A DNA stretch of 64,000 bases from Ambrosia x helenae (Eukaryota; Streptophyta; Magnoliopsida; Asterales; Asteraceae). The notes under the pieces were generated by a model. That model saw only the letters and a program-made list of their open reading frames with translations. It made no database searches and was not told where the DNA came from. Position numbers and translations under genes: made by a program. The stretch's first letter is position 1, and each line of letters opens with the position of its first letter. This document shows, in pieces, positions 33,240 through 43,741 of the stretch. The stretch spans positions 50,905,608 to 50,969,607 of the forward strand of contig CM061226.1 in NCBI GenBank assembly GCA_030844895.1, written 5' to 3'.

Positions 33240-33760
33240 GTGTTTATTTTATTCTGCACATATTTTTCATTTTTCACTTACAAAAAGACAAAAAGTCTGA
33301 AACAAAAAACTTCTGAAAAGAGAGAAACTACTGATGAACAAAACATCAGTATGGGGATAATTTCTGAAAAGTGTATAACTTCTGATAAAATAACCTTCAG
33401 AAGTTATGAATAAAAGTATTTTTAAAACATTTCTCATTAGCTTTTAAAACTACTGAAGAGGAAATGGGAACTACTGATGAAGATAATCCTTCATCAGCAG
33501 TTTAGTCAAAAAGGGCAAATCTGACTTTTCCCATTCATCAGAGGTTTGACCTAGTCGGTTTAAAACTTCTGATAAAGAGATTTTTAACCTAGGCGGTTTA
33601 AAACTTCTAATAAAGAAGATCCAAGCGGTTAAAAACTTCTGATAAATACCTTTTTTCAACACTTATCCTTTCAAACTCAAAATATCCCTCCTTCTCTCTC
33701 AAAAAGCTCTCAAACCTAAACCTGCAAATCAACTGTTCGATCAATAAACACCCAAACCAC
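33240..33760 (+). promoter_or_regulatory. Pol-env spacer of copia B with hairpin array and promoter-like end
   Basis: At 33307-33650 there are about ten copies of ACTTCTGA or ACTACTGA motifs. Two are strong hairpins: 33375-33407 (11-bp perfect stem ATAACTTCTGA) and 33469-33502 (14-bp stem with one mismatch, loop ATAATC). A TATA-like TGATAAATACC follows at about 33640-33650, then a pyrimidine patch TCCCTCCTTCTCTCTC at 33685-33700, then the ATG at 33761. This is a plausible plant core promoter for the env-like ORF; its activity is inference. Confidence 0.5.
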
Positions 33761-36700
33761 ATGGCTCTCATTCTAAAACAGGGACACAATCAAAGGGCCT
33801 TTCTTGAAAAACAAGAAGGCTGGTCCCAATACGATGAGATCATTGATCTTGTCGTAAAATCCCAATATTTTACTGCTCTCACAATAAACCCACCAATTCA
33901 TACTGAAACTCTAAATGAGTTCTGGGCAAATGCTGAGACGGTGACGGCTGATGATGAAGTCATTTCCCTCAACTCAAGAATAAAAGGGAAACCACTGACC
34001 ATCACACCGGCCACACTAGCAACAAGACTGGGTCTGGATGATGTAGCTGCCCCTGATCAAGTTGCTAATTCTGATATTCACTTAACCATGACAGAGTGTG
34101 GTTATCAAGGTACTCTCTCCCATGCTACAATCTTCAAAAAATATTTTGAACCAAAATACAAACTTTTGTTTCATTATATTATTATGTGTTTGAGTCCAAA
34201 AACAGGGTCTTATGACCAGATGCCCTCCACTTTTCAACCAATATTTCATTCCATTGTGAATGAAACTAAATTCAGGGCATCAAAACTATTTTTCAATGAG
34301 TTAGTGTTACATCATAATAATACCAAGAAAAAGTTTTTGTTATACCCAAGGTTCATTATGCAATGCATAATAGGGGAACTGGGTAATGAGGTGCTTGTGG
34401 GAAAAGTTTCAACTTTAAATCCATTAACCTCACAAGCATACTCTAGGCATAACAAACCGGCTACCTGGCCAGAAGATGATCAGGGAGAACAACAACAAGT
34501 CCCCCTGAAGCCCACATCTTCCAAACTCACACCACCAAAAGCCAAAAAGCCCAAGCCAACAAAAACAAAAACCCACCAACCCAAAAGAAAAGCTGTTCAG
34601 GAGGTTGAGATGCCTGAACATGCTCATGAGCAGTCTGCTCTTCAAATAGGTGAGACTGAAACACCCTCTCAGTCTCATCCATCTCAAACCCCACCAAGAG
34701 CACCCATAACTATCTTATTCAAAAGAAAAAGACTTAGAAAAACTATTCCAACTCACACTTCTTTTGAAACTGCTGACCAAACTACTGAACCAACCCCTAT
34801 TGCCCAAACTACTGAACCAACCCCTCAAATTTCTGAACCAGAGGCAATAGAGATTGCCAAACTTCTCTCTGGGCTAAGAGAGAAAGTCCTATCTGATATT
34901 GTTAGTCCCCTACAACCACAACAAACAGGGGACATAACCACAACATCAGACATGGATGTGGACATCACTAGCCCTAACCAAAGAGATGAGGGTGGACCAG
35001 AGTCTTTAAGCCCAATTTTAGAGACTCTTGGGGCATCTGAGGCTGCTACTACTCAGTTACCACCCAGTGGTGGATCTGAGGATAGAAGTAATATAGCTAA
35101 GACCTCAGATGTGGCAACTACTGATGAAGGCTTAATGCCTGAAGTAGGAAATCCTCAGTACCAAGAACAAGAGGTTCATGAGAGAACTAAGTTGGGCTCA
35201 GCTCATGATTTAACTGAGACAGTCCTCAATGAGGACAACATCAGGGATTCAGATGATTCCATTAATTTGGATGATGTTTCAAAAACAAAAACTACTGAAT
35301 TGACGGCACTTTATGAAGGTCCTGTTTCAGGGGTATCCAAGCTCAAGAAGCTAGTCACCCCTGCACAGGTTAAAGTCCACTCAATCCCTAAAACCCCTAG
35401 AGTGGCATCCTCTGTAAAACATGAGGATCTCCCAAAAACACACCCTTCACAACAAATGCCTACCCAATTCCCTGGGCAAACAAGCATAGACTTGAACCAG
35501 CTATGCAGCCCAGAGGGTCCCCTATACCACATGATGAACACACTCATCAAGAATCACTTCCAAACATACACAGCTAACTTGGAGCTGTCAATCAAAAACC
35601 AATTTGGAGTGATCAAGACAAAGATGAATGATCTGTCCAACAAAATTGACTTCAACAGCAAACAGATTGCTCATCTTCAAGGTCAATTCTCCCAACCCTC
35701 AACCTCTAAACTTAAACTTGATGAATCCAAAAAGGGGGAGAAAATCAGGGAACCTAAGGAGTCATTCCAAGCCAGGATAAGGGCAAGAGTGGCCATCCTT
35801 GAAAGAGATCAGAAGGATCAAGCCAGAAAAGAAAAACTGGCCAAACAGTTTGGTGTCTCAGTGGAAGAAATTGAAGCCACAGAAAAAGAAGATGAGACCC
35901 AAACCTCTGAAGAATCCCTAAGGCATAATGAAGAAACTTCTGATGGCAAAAGTTCTGATGAAGAATCAGAAAGTACTGAAGACAATCCTTCAGTAGTTGA
36001 CAAACCATCAGCTGTTGTCAACCCATCAGAGGTTAACACTTCCAAACCTCAACACACTGAACCTTCCAGATCCACTGAACAAATCAAACCAACTTCTGCT
36101 CCTCCAAGGCCTACAACAACCACTACCATGACTGTCCTAACCCCTGCTCCAATCTCTCAATCAACTGAACTTCTTGAGCAGAGGTTAAAGGCAGTTCAAC
36201 AAAAAGCTAAGGAAGACCAGATTTGGAAAAGTCTGGAACAAAGGGATGATCTAGAGTTTGAAGAGAAGCTCCAGGCTTATCAAGCTGAACTGGAGAGACA
36301 TGCTCAAATTGACTATGTTGCTGAAGAAGACAAAAGACAACAACTGATGTCTTACATCACCAAGAACAGCAAGACTAAAGCCTACACACTCAAAGGACTC
36401 TCTATGCAAGAGCTGACAAGAAGGGCACAACTGCTTGCAGACAAACTGGCCACAAGTAAAGAAGGAAAGGCCAAGAGAGCCCAGATGATAGATGAATTAG
36501 TAGCAGAGGGCTATGGTTCAAAAGCCTCAGTATCCAGATGGAAAGAAGAAAGACTAATGGATACTTATCGAAAATACAAGGCTGCCAAGGCTGCAAATCC
36601 AGAGAAGTTTCAAACTGCTGATCCTTCAAGATCAGTAGTTAGAACTTCTGGTATATCAACAAGAAGGCCTGCTACTCAGAGAAAGAAAGCAGAGGACAAT

Positions 36701-37264
36701 GTCAAAACTGACTTCAAAATGGTACTACTTGAAGGAAGTTCAGTAGTTCATTCAGATTTTGACATTGAGGAGAAACCTCTGTTAACACAATTCAGGGATC
36801 CTTCCACTTTTGCCTACCAAATCCAAAAGACTATCAAAGAAAAGATGCATACCAAGGTAGTGACTGAACACCATCTCCCAACTGTTCAGATGCCTGATAT
36901 GCAACAACAACAACAAGGAAGAGACTCCCACCTGAGGTTAACTGAAGAAAGAATCCAACACTCAGGTTCATCAACCCAAGGGACAAGTCTGGTTCCCTAT
37001 ACCTCTGACTTTGACAAGTCAAAGGTGCCTATCATCAGATGGTCACTTACTGCTAACAACTCAGTATTATTGACCAGAAGAGACCTTTCAAGCAGGGCTT
37101 ACAAGAAGATCAGTGATCTAAAGAAACTGTCAACACAAGACCTACTCACAATTCAACATCTGGAACCACAGAGAGGATCTCTATCTGATGGACAGTTAAA
37201 CCAGCTCAAGAACACCATGTTCAAAGAAATATGGAAGATTGTTCAAGACAGAAGAAAATCATAA
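33761..37264 (+). CDS. Env-like additional ORF of copia B (1167 aa), intact
   Basis: Extra ORF between pol and the 3' LTR, in the place where SIRE elements carry an 'envelope-like' gene. Residues 1-230 form a globular block matching copia A's env-like N-terminus (HNxRAFL, FWANAE, LLYPRFIMQC). Then comes a long Pro/Thr/Ser/Glu-rich low-complexity middle (about 240-600). A helical, charged, coiled-coil half (about 600-960) includes EEDKRQQLMSYI, conserved in B-prime, and a basic C-terminal part ends EIWKIVQDRRKS. I see no signal peptide and no clear membrane helix, so a membrane-fusion role is not supported by the sequence. Several hairpin motif copies lie inside the coding sequence (for example 35974-35997 and about 36612-36640). 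Function unknown. Confidence 0.9.
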   Translation: MALILKQGHNQRAFLEKQEGWSQYDEIIDLVVKSQYFTALTINPPIHTETLNEFWANAETVTADDEVISLNSRIKGKPLTITPATLATRLGLDDVAAPDQVANSDIHLTMTECGYQGTLSHATIFKKYFEPKYKLLFHYIIMCLSPKTGSYDQMPSTFQPIFHSIVNETKFRASKLFFNELVLHHNNTKKKFLLYPRFIMQCIIGELGNEVLVGKVSTLNPLTSQAYSRHNKPATWPEDDQGEQQQVPLKPTSSKLTPPKAKKPKPTKTKTHQPKRKAVQEVEMPEHAHEQSALQIGETETPSQSHPSQTPPRAPITILFKRKRLRKTIPTHTSFETADQTTEPTPIAQTTEPTPQISEPEAIEIAKLLSGLREKVLSDIVSPLQPQQTGDITTTSDMDVDITSPNQRDEGGPESLSPILETLGASEAATTQLPPSGGSEDRSNIAKTSDVATTDEGLMPEVGNPQYQEQEVHERTKLGSAHDLTETVLNEDNIRDSDDSINLDDVSKTKTTELTALYEGPVSGVSKLKKLVTPAQVKVHSIPKTPRVASSVKHEDLPKTHPSQQMPTQFPGQTSIDLNQLCSPEGPLYHMMNTLIKNHFQTYTANLELSIKNQFGVIKTKMNDLSNKIDFNSKQIAHLQGQFSQPSTSKLKLDESKKGEKIREPKESFQARIRARVAILERDQKDQARKEKLAKQFGVSVEEIEATEKEDETQTSEESLRHNEETSDGKSSDEESESTEDNPSVVDKPSAVVNPSEVNTSKPQHTEPSRSTEQIKPTSAPPRPTTTTTMTVLTPAPISQSTELLEQRLKAVQQKAKEDQIWKSLEQRDDLEFEEKLQAYQAELERHAQIDYVAEEDKRQQLMSYITKNSKTKAYTLKGLSMQELTRRAQLLADKLATSKEGKAKRAQMIDELVAEGYGSKASVSRWKEERLMDTYRKYKAAKAANPEKFQTADPSRSVVRTSGISTRRPATQRKKAEDNVKTDFKMVLLEGSSVVHSDFDIEEKPLLTQFRDPSTFAYQIQKTIKEKMHTKVVTEHHLPTVQMPDMQQQQQGRDSHLRLTEERIQHSGSSTQGTSLVPYTSDFDKSKVPIIRWSLTANNSVLLTRRDLSSRAYKKISDLKKLSTQDLLTIQHLEPQRGSLSDGQLNQLKNTMFKEIWKIVQDRRKS

Positions 37265-37294
37265 GGAATTAGTAAGGTTTTGGCTTCATCAATC

Positions 37295-37305
37295 CAGGGG
37301 GAGAT
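37295..37305 (+). other. Polypurine tract of copia B
   Basis: AGGGGGAGAT directly before the 3' LTR; B-prime has the same sequence at 43698-43707. Confidence 0.93.
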
Positions 37306-38024
37306 TGTTAGGACAAAGAGGATTGGTGAAACCACTTTTGGAAACCTTAGTCTAATTCACTTCTGTCATTTTGGCTAAGTATAGAAGTACTGAAGAGAAG
37401 ACAAGAAACTGCTGAAGAGAAGATATGAGAAGTGCTGAAGAAGAAACTTCATCAGAAGTTTTGAAGTCCAAACCAGACAAGTTCACTTCAGAAGTACTGA
37501 AGACAAACTACTGATCAGTAGTTTGTCATTCATCAGCACTTAGCATCAGATATTTTCCACCGCCTTTTGAATCAGTAGTTTATTGTTTATTATTACTTTT
37601 AGCTGTATTTGTTAGTTTCAATGTTGCAACTTGTGCAACTTGTTTCTGATGTTTCTGTACTTGCTTTATTGGCAAGATACATGTATGTAAACGTCTATAA
37701 ATAGGAGGCTTCAACCTTCTATTTTAGATATTGATTTTAATAGAAAAATCCTTCAAACACTTTCACTGTTCTATTCCATTTCAGTATTTATTGTGAATCT
37801 GTCTAAGTATCTAATTCTCATTTACTGCTTAGATTCATAATAAATACTTGTCATTATTAGTTTCAATCATCAAGGGGGAGTAATAACTCCTCTTGAGTAT
37901 AAAAAGTGTTGCTTTAACTTATACATTCCGCTGTGCTTATAATCTGATATACAAGAGCTTGCTAAACACTTAAGTGTCAAAGATAGCAAGTTCTTACTTA
38001 AACAAAGAGCAAACTGATCCAACA
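37306..38024 (+). repeat. 3' LTR of copia B
   Basis: Identical by eye to 26463-27181 over all 719 bases; TATA box at about 37695. Confidence 0.97.
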
Positions 38025-38762
38025 ACCTTCTTATCAGTCAGCTGGTGAGCCATACGAATAACTTGCTGGATGTTGTTGAGGTTAGCAGCAGTAACCATGC
38101 TCTTGATTTGGGGCACCAAGCCCTTGATGTATAACTCGATCCTTTTATAGGGCGGGTTGGAGTAATTTGGGCACATCACCGCCAGTTCATGTGATCTAGT
38201 AGTATAGTTCTCTATCTCCGATCCCACCATCTTCAGATTGAGATACACAGTCTCCAACTTTTGAATCTCATCTCATGGACAGTACTCATCCTTCATCAGT
38301 TCCTTAAAATCCACCCAAGGTGTTGCATTAGCCACATCAACACCTAGCATCTGCACTTGAGAGTTCCACCAGGATAATGCCAAATTTTCGAGAGTAGCAG
38401 TGGCATAGTTCACCCTGTCAGCTGGTGGACAGTTACACATAGCGAAGCAAGATTCCAGTTTTTCGAACCACCTCAGTAGCCCGACAGCCCCTTCAGATCC
38501 TCCAAAGTTCTGCGGCTTGCAGTCCATGAAAGACTTGTAGGTACAAACTGGAGGGTGATGCGCAGGTTGACCTAAGTACAAGAGCGAAGAAACCACGAAT
38601 GAATAAAAGAGCGTAACGTTGGAGTCTAGAGAAAGTTTAGAGCGAAATAGAGTTACCAGCTTGAAAAGCTGCGAGGGCTTCAACCACCATGTCGTTGATG
38701 AGTGTGTTCAACTCCACTTGAGTTATCTTAATGTTTCCTCTCCCGTGTTCTCTTCCCGCCAT
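38025..38762 (-). pseudogene. Gag of G2, 5' part, with a candidate 85-nt intron
   Basis: The ATG is at 38762 (MAGREHGRGNIKIT), followed by ALAAFQAG, then a GT...AG segment at 38656-38572, then QPAHHPPVCTYKSFMDCK. The gypsy capsid motifs GGSEGAVGLLRWFEK and LSWWNSQVQ follow. A frame break near 38265 separates DEYCP from LKMVGSEIENYTTR. Gag continues on the other side of copia B at 26462. The protein would form the particle shell, but this copy lacks zinc knuckles and is broken. Confidence 0.85.
38572..38656 (-). other. Candidate 85-nt intron within G2 gag
   Basis: The minus strand has GCTG|GTAACTC at the start and CTTGTACTTAG|GTC at the end, with a T-rich interior. The length is not a multiple of three, and removing it joins AFQAG to QPAHH in frame, matching the continuous Gag of G1, which has no such insert. 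A chance insertion is the alternative. Confidence 0.45.
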
Positions 38763-39004
38763 AGTAATTCTACATTTACACTATACTCATGAGAAAACAA
38801 TGATATGTCCCACATACAATTGTTCACATAGTACAAGTAAACTAGAATATAAATAACATGCGCGAGAATAGAATAAGTAATCGATTAATAGTAGTCATAA
38901 AAATCCAAACATAAAACAAACGATCCTCACGTCTCACAACGATAAAACAGAAGTCATAATAAGAATGTATAGGGAATACTAAGATAACAAGATAATAAAA
39001 GAAG

Positions 39005-39676
39005 TCAATCGTCCTCGCGATCCATGGAGACACATGAGCCCTCATCCTCGCTCTCATCCTGGATCTCTATCTCCAGTGGCTCCTCCTCCTCAGGCTCAAG
39101 CTCCTCCTCGAGCGCCGCATCTAGTGCTGCCCCCAGAGCATCGAATCCTCCTACCGCAGGCTCTTCCTCAGGATCCTCCTCTGGTTCTTAACCATTTTGA
39201 CCTAGAGATTCTTCAAGCCTGTTACGAACCAAGGTCAACTCCTCCCTAATAAGTGTTGTCTCCTGATTAGCAATCGACCTCTCATGTCTAGCCTCATCAG
39301 CTTCCTTTTTAGCCCTTCCCAGTTCACCAAACAAGTGGTCGATTTGTCTCTCCATGTGTTTAATAGTCTCATCAGCATTTCTTCTCCAAGACTGAAATTG
39401 CTTTACAGCATTATAGGCGTTCTCCAGCTCTGAATGCACGTGCCTAACCATCCCTGCGAAATACCTCTCCCATGAATCACTAATGGGAGGAACCTGAGCT
39501 CGCACTCCGTATCCCACAACCCACGAGTGCAGCATGTATGTGAACCACAACCAGCGATTTGTATTCTCATCTGGATCCCTTGCCTGAGCTGGTTGTTCAT
39601 ACGGGTTCAAAGATGAGTTTTGCGAACTCCTAAGAGGATGATAACAAGAGTAGTTACGATGAACAGGGTTAGTCAT
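39005..39676 (-). pseudogene. Upstream coiled-coil ORF of G2 (223 codons, one nonsense)
   Basis: The ATG is at 39676 (MTNPVHRNYS). Residues 90-160 are strongly helical with heptads (KHMERQIDHLFGELGRAKK and a following Glu/Arg-rich stretch). TAA at 39188-39190 follows GQNG, but the same frame continues with an acidic tail (EPEEDPEEEPAVGG ... DREDD) to 39005. CAA to TAA would explain the stop. It lies between the primer site and gag, where gypsy elements normally have only leader. I do not recognise the protein. A nonessential captured ORF or an N-terminal Gag extension are both possible. Confidence 0.6.
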
Positions 39677-39809
39677 GTTTTCCTACAATACGTTAGATCA
39701 GTATACGTATCCAAGAAATAATAAGTGGTGTGCTTAAAGTTGTGAGTGTACTAATACTTATGCTATGATGTTTATAGACTAGATGCAATTCCTAGTTCAC
39801 TATAACCTG

Positions 39810-39821
39810 GCTCTGATACCA
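39810..39821 (-). other. Primer-binding site of G2
   Basis: The minus strand reads TGGTATCAGAGC (initiator tRNA-Met), three bases inside the 5' LTR. Confidence 0.95.
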
Positions 39822-39824
39822 ATT

Positions 39825-42592
39825 TGTCACATCCTCAAATTTCCACTGCGGGGTTCATACCGCGACGCACATGACAAACCAGGATCCCATAGCCATAAGT
39901 CACATGAACGACTCTAAATTCCCAAGCCATTCAGTTCGTTATTGTAAAACCAAGTTTAAAAGTTTTAACCACACCAATTTAAAGTATAGCGGAAGCAAAA
40001 TAACAAAACAGTTAAATAAAAGTCTGCGCAAAACACCGCGCCCAAAACGATACGGAAGTAGTTAAATATTTAAAAATAGTTTATATGTTCATAATCCTAA
40101 GACATAATATGATGCCTGCCCTATTCGTGCTCCATACCTAGTTACCTGCAAAAGCATCCTTACGTGTATCAACATAAAGTCGGTGAGTTCACAAAGTAAA
40201 GTAAATGAGTATGTAAATGCACAGGTTTCCAAAACCACGTAACCAAAATAAAAGCGTAGGTCCTCCAGACCAAAATGTTCAAGTATTATCAGTTTAAGCG
40301 TGTCAAGGGTAGCTAACCCACTCATTGCAACAAAACAGTATTATTGGGACACCTTCAGTAGTATTATAATTTGCCTCAATAACTAGTGTCTATCAACACT
40401 AGTTCTCAATTGTGGTCAGAAGTTCATGCCCGTGACCCAAGCACCTCAGGCATGAGGTTGCTGCACAACCTAATAGCACTATCAACTAATACCCCGCCCG
40501 CCTCCAGCGATTAAACCAATAATGTGCAAGGACTTTTCGAGTGATAGTGTGTTTAGTTCACAAAGGCCAATAAGTTTTAAACTGATCAAAACCCGATCCA
40601 CACAAGGAATCGTAAAACCCGACCCACACAAGGAGTCATGTCGGACCCACACAAGGAGTCATTGTCGGACCCACACAAGGAGTCATAACCTGAGTAGTCC
40701 CGAACTGGACTAGAAAACGTTTACCAAAGTTGTCTCCACCCGAGACGCATGCTTTTGAGAAAAAGTAGTGAAACTCACCTTAGTATGCAAGCAAATAAAT
40801 CCAAATTCCAATGTAGGGTGCGCTACCGACTCCCTAGTATAAGTGTCACTAATTAAGTATATGTGTAATACCATTACACCATATAACCCGTTTGTCCAAG
40901 ACGTTTAAATGTTCAAAATCGTGTAAGTGACACCTAGTGATTCTACAAACATAAGTAAACCCTACAGACCCGTTGGTGAATATGTTGGTTATCATTAGTT
41001 CTACACTTCATATGCGTCTCATATAATGCCCATTCAAGTACATGTCAAATACATACCACATAGGACTCCAATTAGTCACATAAACACATAATACACAATC
41101 TGTGTTTTTAGGACAGATTATGCACCATGAAAACTAATTTATTTAAAATACCTAATCAAAGAATTAGACTCCCAAATGTTTACTGAATATTCCTTGGGGT
41201 TCGTTTGTTAACCCATATTTTTCTTTTGACTAAAAACTAAACACGACAATTATTAAAAAATCGTACATCACAGGTATGTCCAGAAAGTTTCTACAACAGG
41301 TCAGGTTAGTAGAAAAATTCCCAAAAATTGTGTATTCATCCAAACGGGATAAATCCACTTTGAAAAGCCAAATTATTCCAATGTTAATCTACTGTAAAAA
41401 TTCTTTGTAAAACTCAAGTTATGATGGTTTAAATTTGACTCAGTTTGTTAATCCGAAAATCTGAAAATCTAAGACCAGGTATAATACAACCATGCAAAGA
41501 AATCACCAAAACCATCATGTTAAAGTCACGTAACAGACCCTACAAATTGACCTAAACATTCTGTCCAGTTTTTAATCATGCATAAACTCTTATTTAAACG
41601 ACTCACGTGTGCGTATAATTGATCAACAACAATCAATAATCATCACAAAACATTTATAAGACCTAGGATGATCAAAACCTATCATAACACATGCAAAATC
41701 ATAAACCCTAACGATCAAAACATCACAAACTTGCGCAACAAGTAACCTATCATATCACTAATCGCATAGGATCATGTTTAACCCGTTAAATCTTTATAAA
41801 CTTCAAGTTTTAATCTTTATAAAAAGGTTTCAGACCTGGACAAACTTAGTTATAAGGTTTTTATAACATATTAAGAAGATTAAAGCATAATAGATTAAGG
41901 ATTATACCGCAAGCTCTTCGAAACAATCAACCGAATGCTCTTGAAGCTTCCTGATTGATGTTCTTGCGCCTTAGCAAGTGTTTAGGGGTCAATATTTCGT
42001 AAATATGGCAGTAGGGGCGATTAGGGTTTGATTTTAGGATGTACAAGAGGCTTAAGGTTGCTTAAATACATGTTTAAGGCGGTTTGGTGACATCAGATGC
42101 CCGCGCGCGGCCGCTCGAAGCCTGTGAGCGGCCGCTCATAGTGCTTCGGCCCGCGCCGGGTTACCTGCTTCATCGTACAACGTGTTTTCATCGATGTTTT
42201 CGCTATTTTGGACCATAATACGTGTAACCCCATGTGTTAAGACCCCAACCATCTTACCGGTCCTCCTATTATGATTTTTATTAATGTATTCGATTTAAGT
42301 TCACGTAATCACATACGGTTTGCACATAGTTTCACAGGGTATCACAGAAGCATGTAATTGCAATCAATCTCAATCAATTAACTCACAATTATTAAACTTC
42401 ATGGTTCACCAACGTCCGAGGTTCACTAATCATGCATATAGTCTGGTAATTTCCCCGAATTACCACTTAATGCAGTTATTAACCTATAACTGTGCAACAT
42501 GTGTCCTATCTAGCTAGCCCTAGTTAAGTATAATGCAAGGAATGTAACTAGAGTTTAGTTAAAGTGAGAACCTGAAATTGCGGGGTATCACA
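39825..42592 (-). repeat. 5' LTR of G2 (2768 bp)
   Basis: TGTCACATCC to GGGGTATCACA on the plus strand. It is homologous to 20946-23808, with many single differences and a block of about 80 bp missing near 41460 relative to 22590-22680. The minisatellite is at 40596-40690. The GC-rich GCGGCCGCTC cluster at about 42102-42164 again lies just upstream of a TATA-like sequence in the minus sense. Confidence 0.93.
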
Positions 42593-43666
42593 AAGAGACT
42601 ATTGGAAATCAAAATAAAAGTGAATGAAAATGAGATATGGAGTAGGATAAAAGAAATGGAAGATTTGAGCTATGAAGAAAAACTCACGGAATATGAGAAT
42701 GAGCTTCAAACAATGGCTGAACAAGAAAGGCTTGTTGAACAACAAATACAAATAGCTGAAGAAGACAAAAGACAACAACTTATGAATTGGATTATCAAAA
42801 ACAGCAAAGCCAAGAAGTATTCTCTCATAGATCTCTCAACAGAAGAACTTGAATACAGGGTGAAACTTATTCAAGGCAGGCAAAATACTGAAAAGGAAAA
42901 GAAGTTGAAGAGAACTCAGATTATTGAAGAATTGGCAGCAAATGACTATGGCACAAAGGCTCAACACTCAAAATGGAAATACATTGATCTCCATGAGACT
43001 TACAAGAACTTCAAAACTTTGCAGAAACAAAATCCTAAAAAATTCAACACATCAGAAGTTTCTAAAACTTCTGAAGCTACAAAAAAGCCAACATCAAAAC
43101 CAGCTGCCAAGAAACCCAAACAAACAGAGGAACAAGTCAATACTCAATTCAAAATGATACTCTTAGAAGGTAACACCGTAGTTGATCAAGACTTGTCCTA
43201 TGAGGAAAAATGAGTGATCATACAAGATAGGGATCCTACCACATATGCATATCAGCTGAAACAAACCATCACTGATCCAAAGCAGACCAAGGTAATCACT
43301 GAACATCATATACCCATACCAAGTGAAGACCCTGGTGTTTCAAAGGTTGAACATAACAGAAGATCCAACCTGGTCATCTTTGAAATAGAAGATCAACCAC
43401 AATCAGGTCTATCTTTAACCGGTGAGAAGAGCATAGTACCTTATGAAGGAAATTTCAACACTTCTCAAGCCAAGATTGTTAAGTGTTCCTTTACTCACAA
43501 ATCCAAGTTCATGTGCTTTGAAAGAGAAGATTTACTTGCGGTCCAACAACTTGAACCAGAGCATGGACCAATCCTTACAAGACTACAGATCAAGGATATC
43601 AAAGATTCAATGATGAAAGAAATTCAGAAGATCCTTGACAGTAGAAGGGAAAGAGGATCTAAATAA
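42593..43666 (+). pseudogene. Copia B-prime env-like ORF, C-terminal part
   Basis: Continues the env-like frame interrupted at 20945. It includes a coiled-coil region with EEDKRQQLMNWI and YGTKAQHSKWK, matching B. A TGA at about 43211 splits it into two open pieces that are in the same frame, ending DSRRERGSK. The C-terminal block DPTTYAYQLKQTI and TKVITEHHIP matches the end of the copia B protein. The polypurine tract follows at 43698-43707. Confidence 0.85.
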
Positions 43667-43707
43667 AGATTAGATAAGGTTTTGGTTTCATCAATCCAGG
43701 GGGAGAT

Positions 43708-43741
43708 TGTTGGGTCAAAGAGGATTGATAAGCATTTCAAC
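43708..43741 (+). repeat. Truncated 3' LTR of copia B-prime
   Basis: Only about 34 bp, TGTTGGGTCAAAGAGGATTG and a little more, matching the start of the copia B LTR. It then changes abruptly into gypsy G3 integrase sequence, so a deletion or rearrangement removed the rest. Confidence 0.8.

Larger units (their letters stand above)
26463..38024 (+). mobile_element. Copia B: complete SIRE/Maximus-like element, identical LTRs, target duplication ACCTT
   Basis: 11,562 bp. LTRs are 26463-27181 and 37306-38024, both 719 bp, with no difference found on base-by-base reading. ACCTT flanks it at 26458-26462 and 38025-38029. Internal order: primer site, gag, pol, short spacer, env-like ORF, polypurine tract. 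Gag and the env-like ORF are open throughout, and pol has only one extra T in a T7 run. It is among the youngest insertions in the window and possibly still able to move if the T7 is a sequencing artefact. Confidence 0.97.
20946..42592 (-). mobile_element. Gypsy G2: complete but deleted chromovirus element, target duplication AAGAG, hosting copia B
   Basis: The ends are TGTCACACCC and TATCACA, with AAGAG at 20941-20945 and again at 42593-42597. The minus-strand order is 5' LTR (42592-39825), primer site, upstream coiled-coil ORF, gag, then pol (RT to chromodomain), polypurine tract and 3' LTR (23808-20946). Without copia B the internal region is only about 4.4 kb, because a deletion joins gag directly to the middle of RT. 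The LTRs differ by about 95 bp net, so G2 is much older than B. Confidence 0.93.

Noticed and set aside
33761..37264. True retroviral-type envelope glycoprotein
   Set aside because: No signal peptide, membrane anchor or cleavage site is visible; the protein is a globular start plus disordered and coiled-coil parts.
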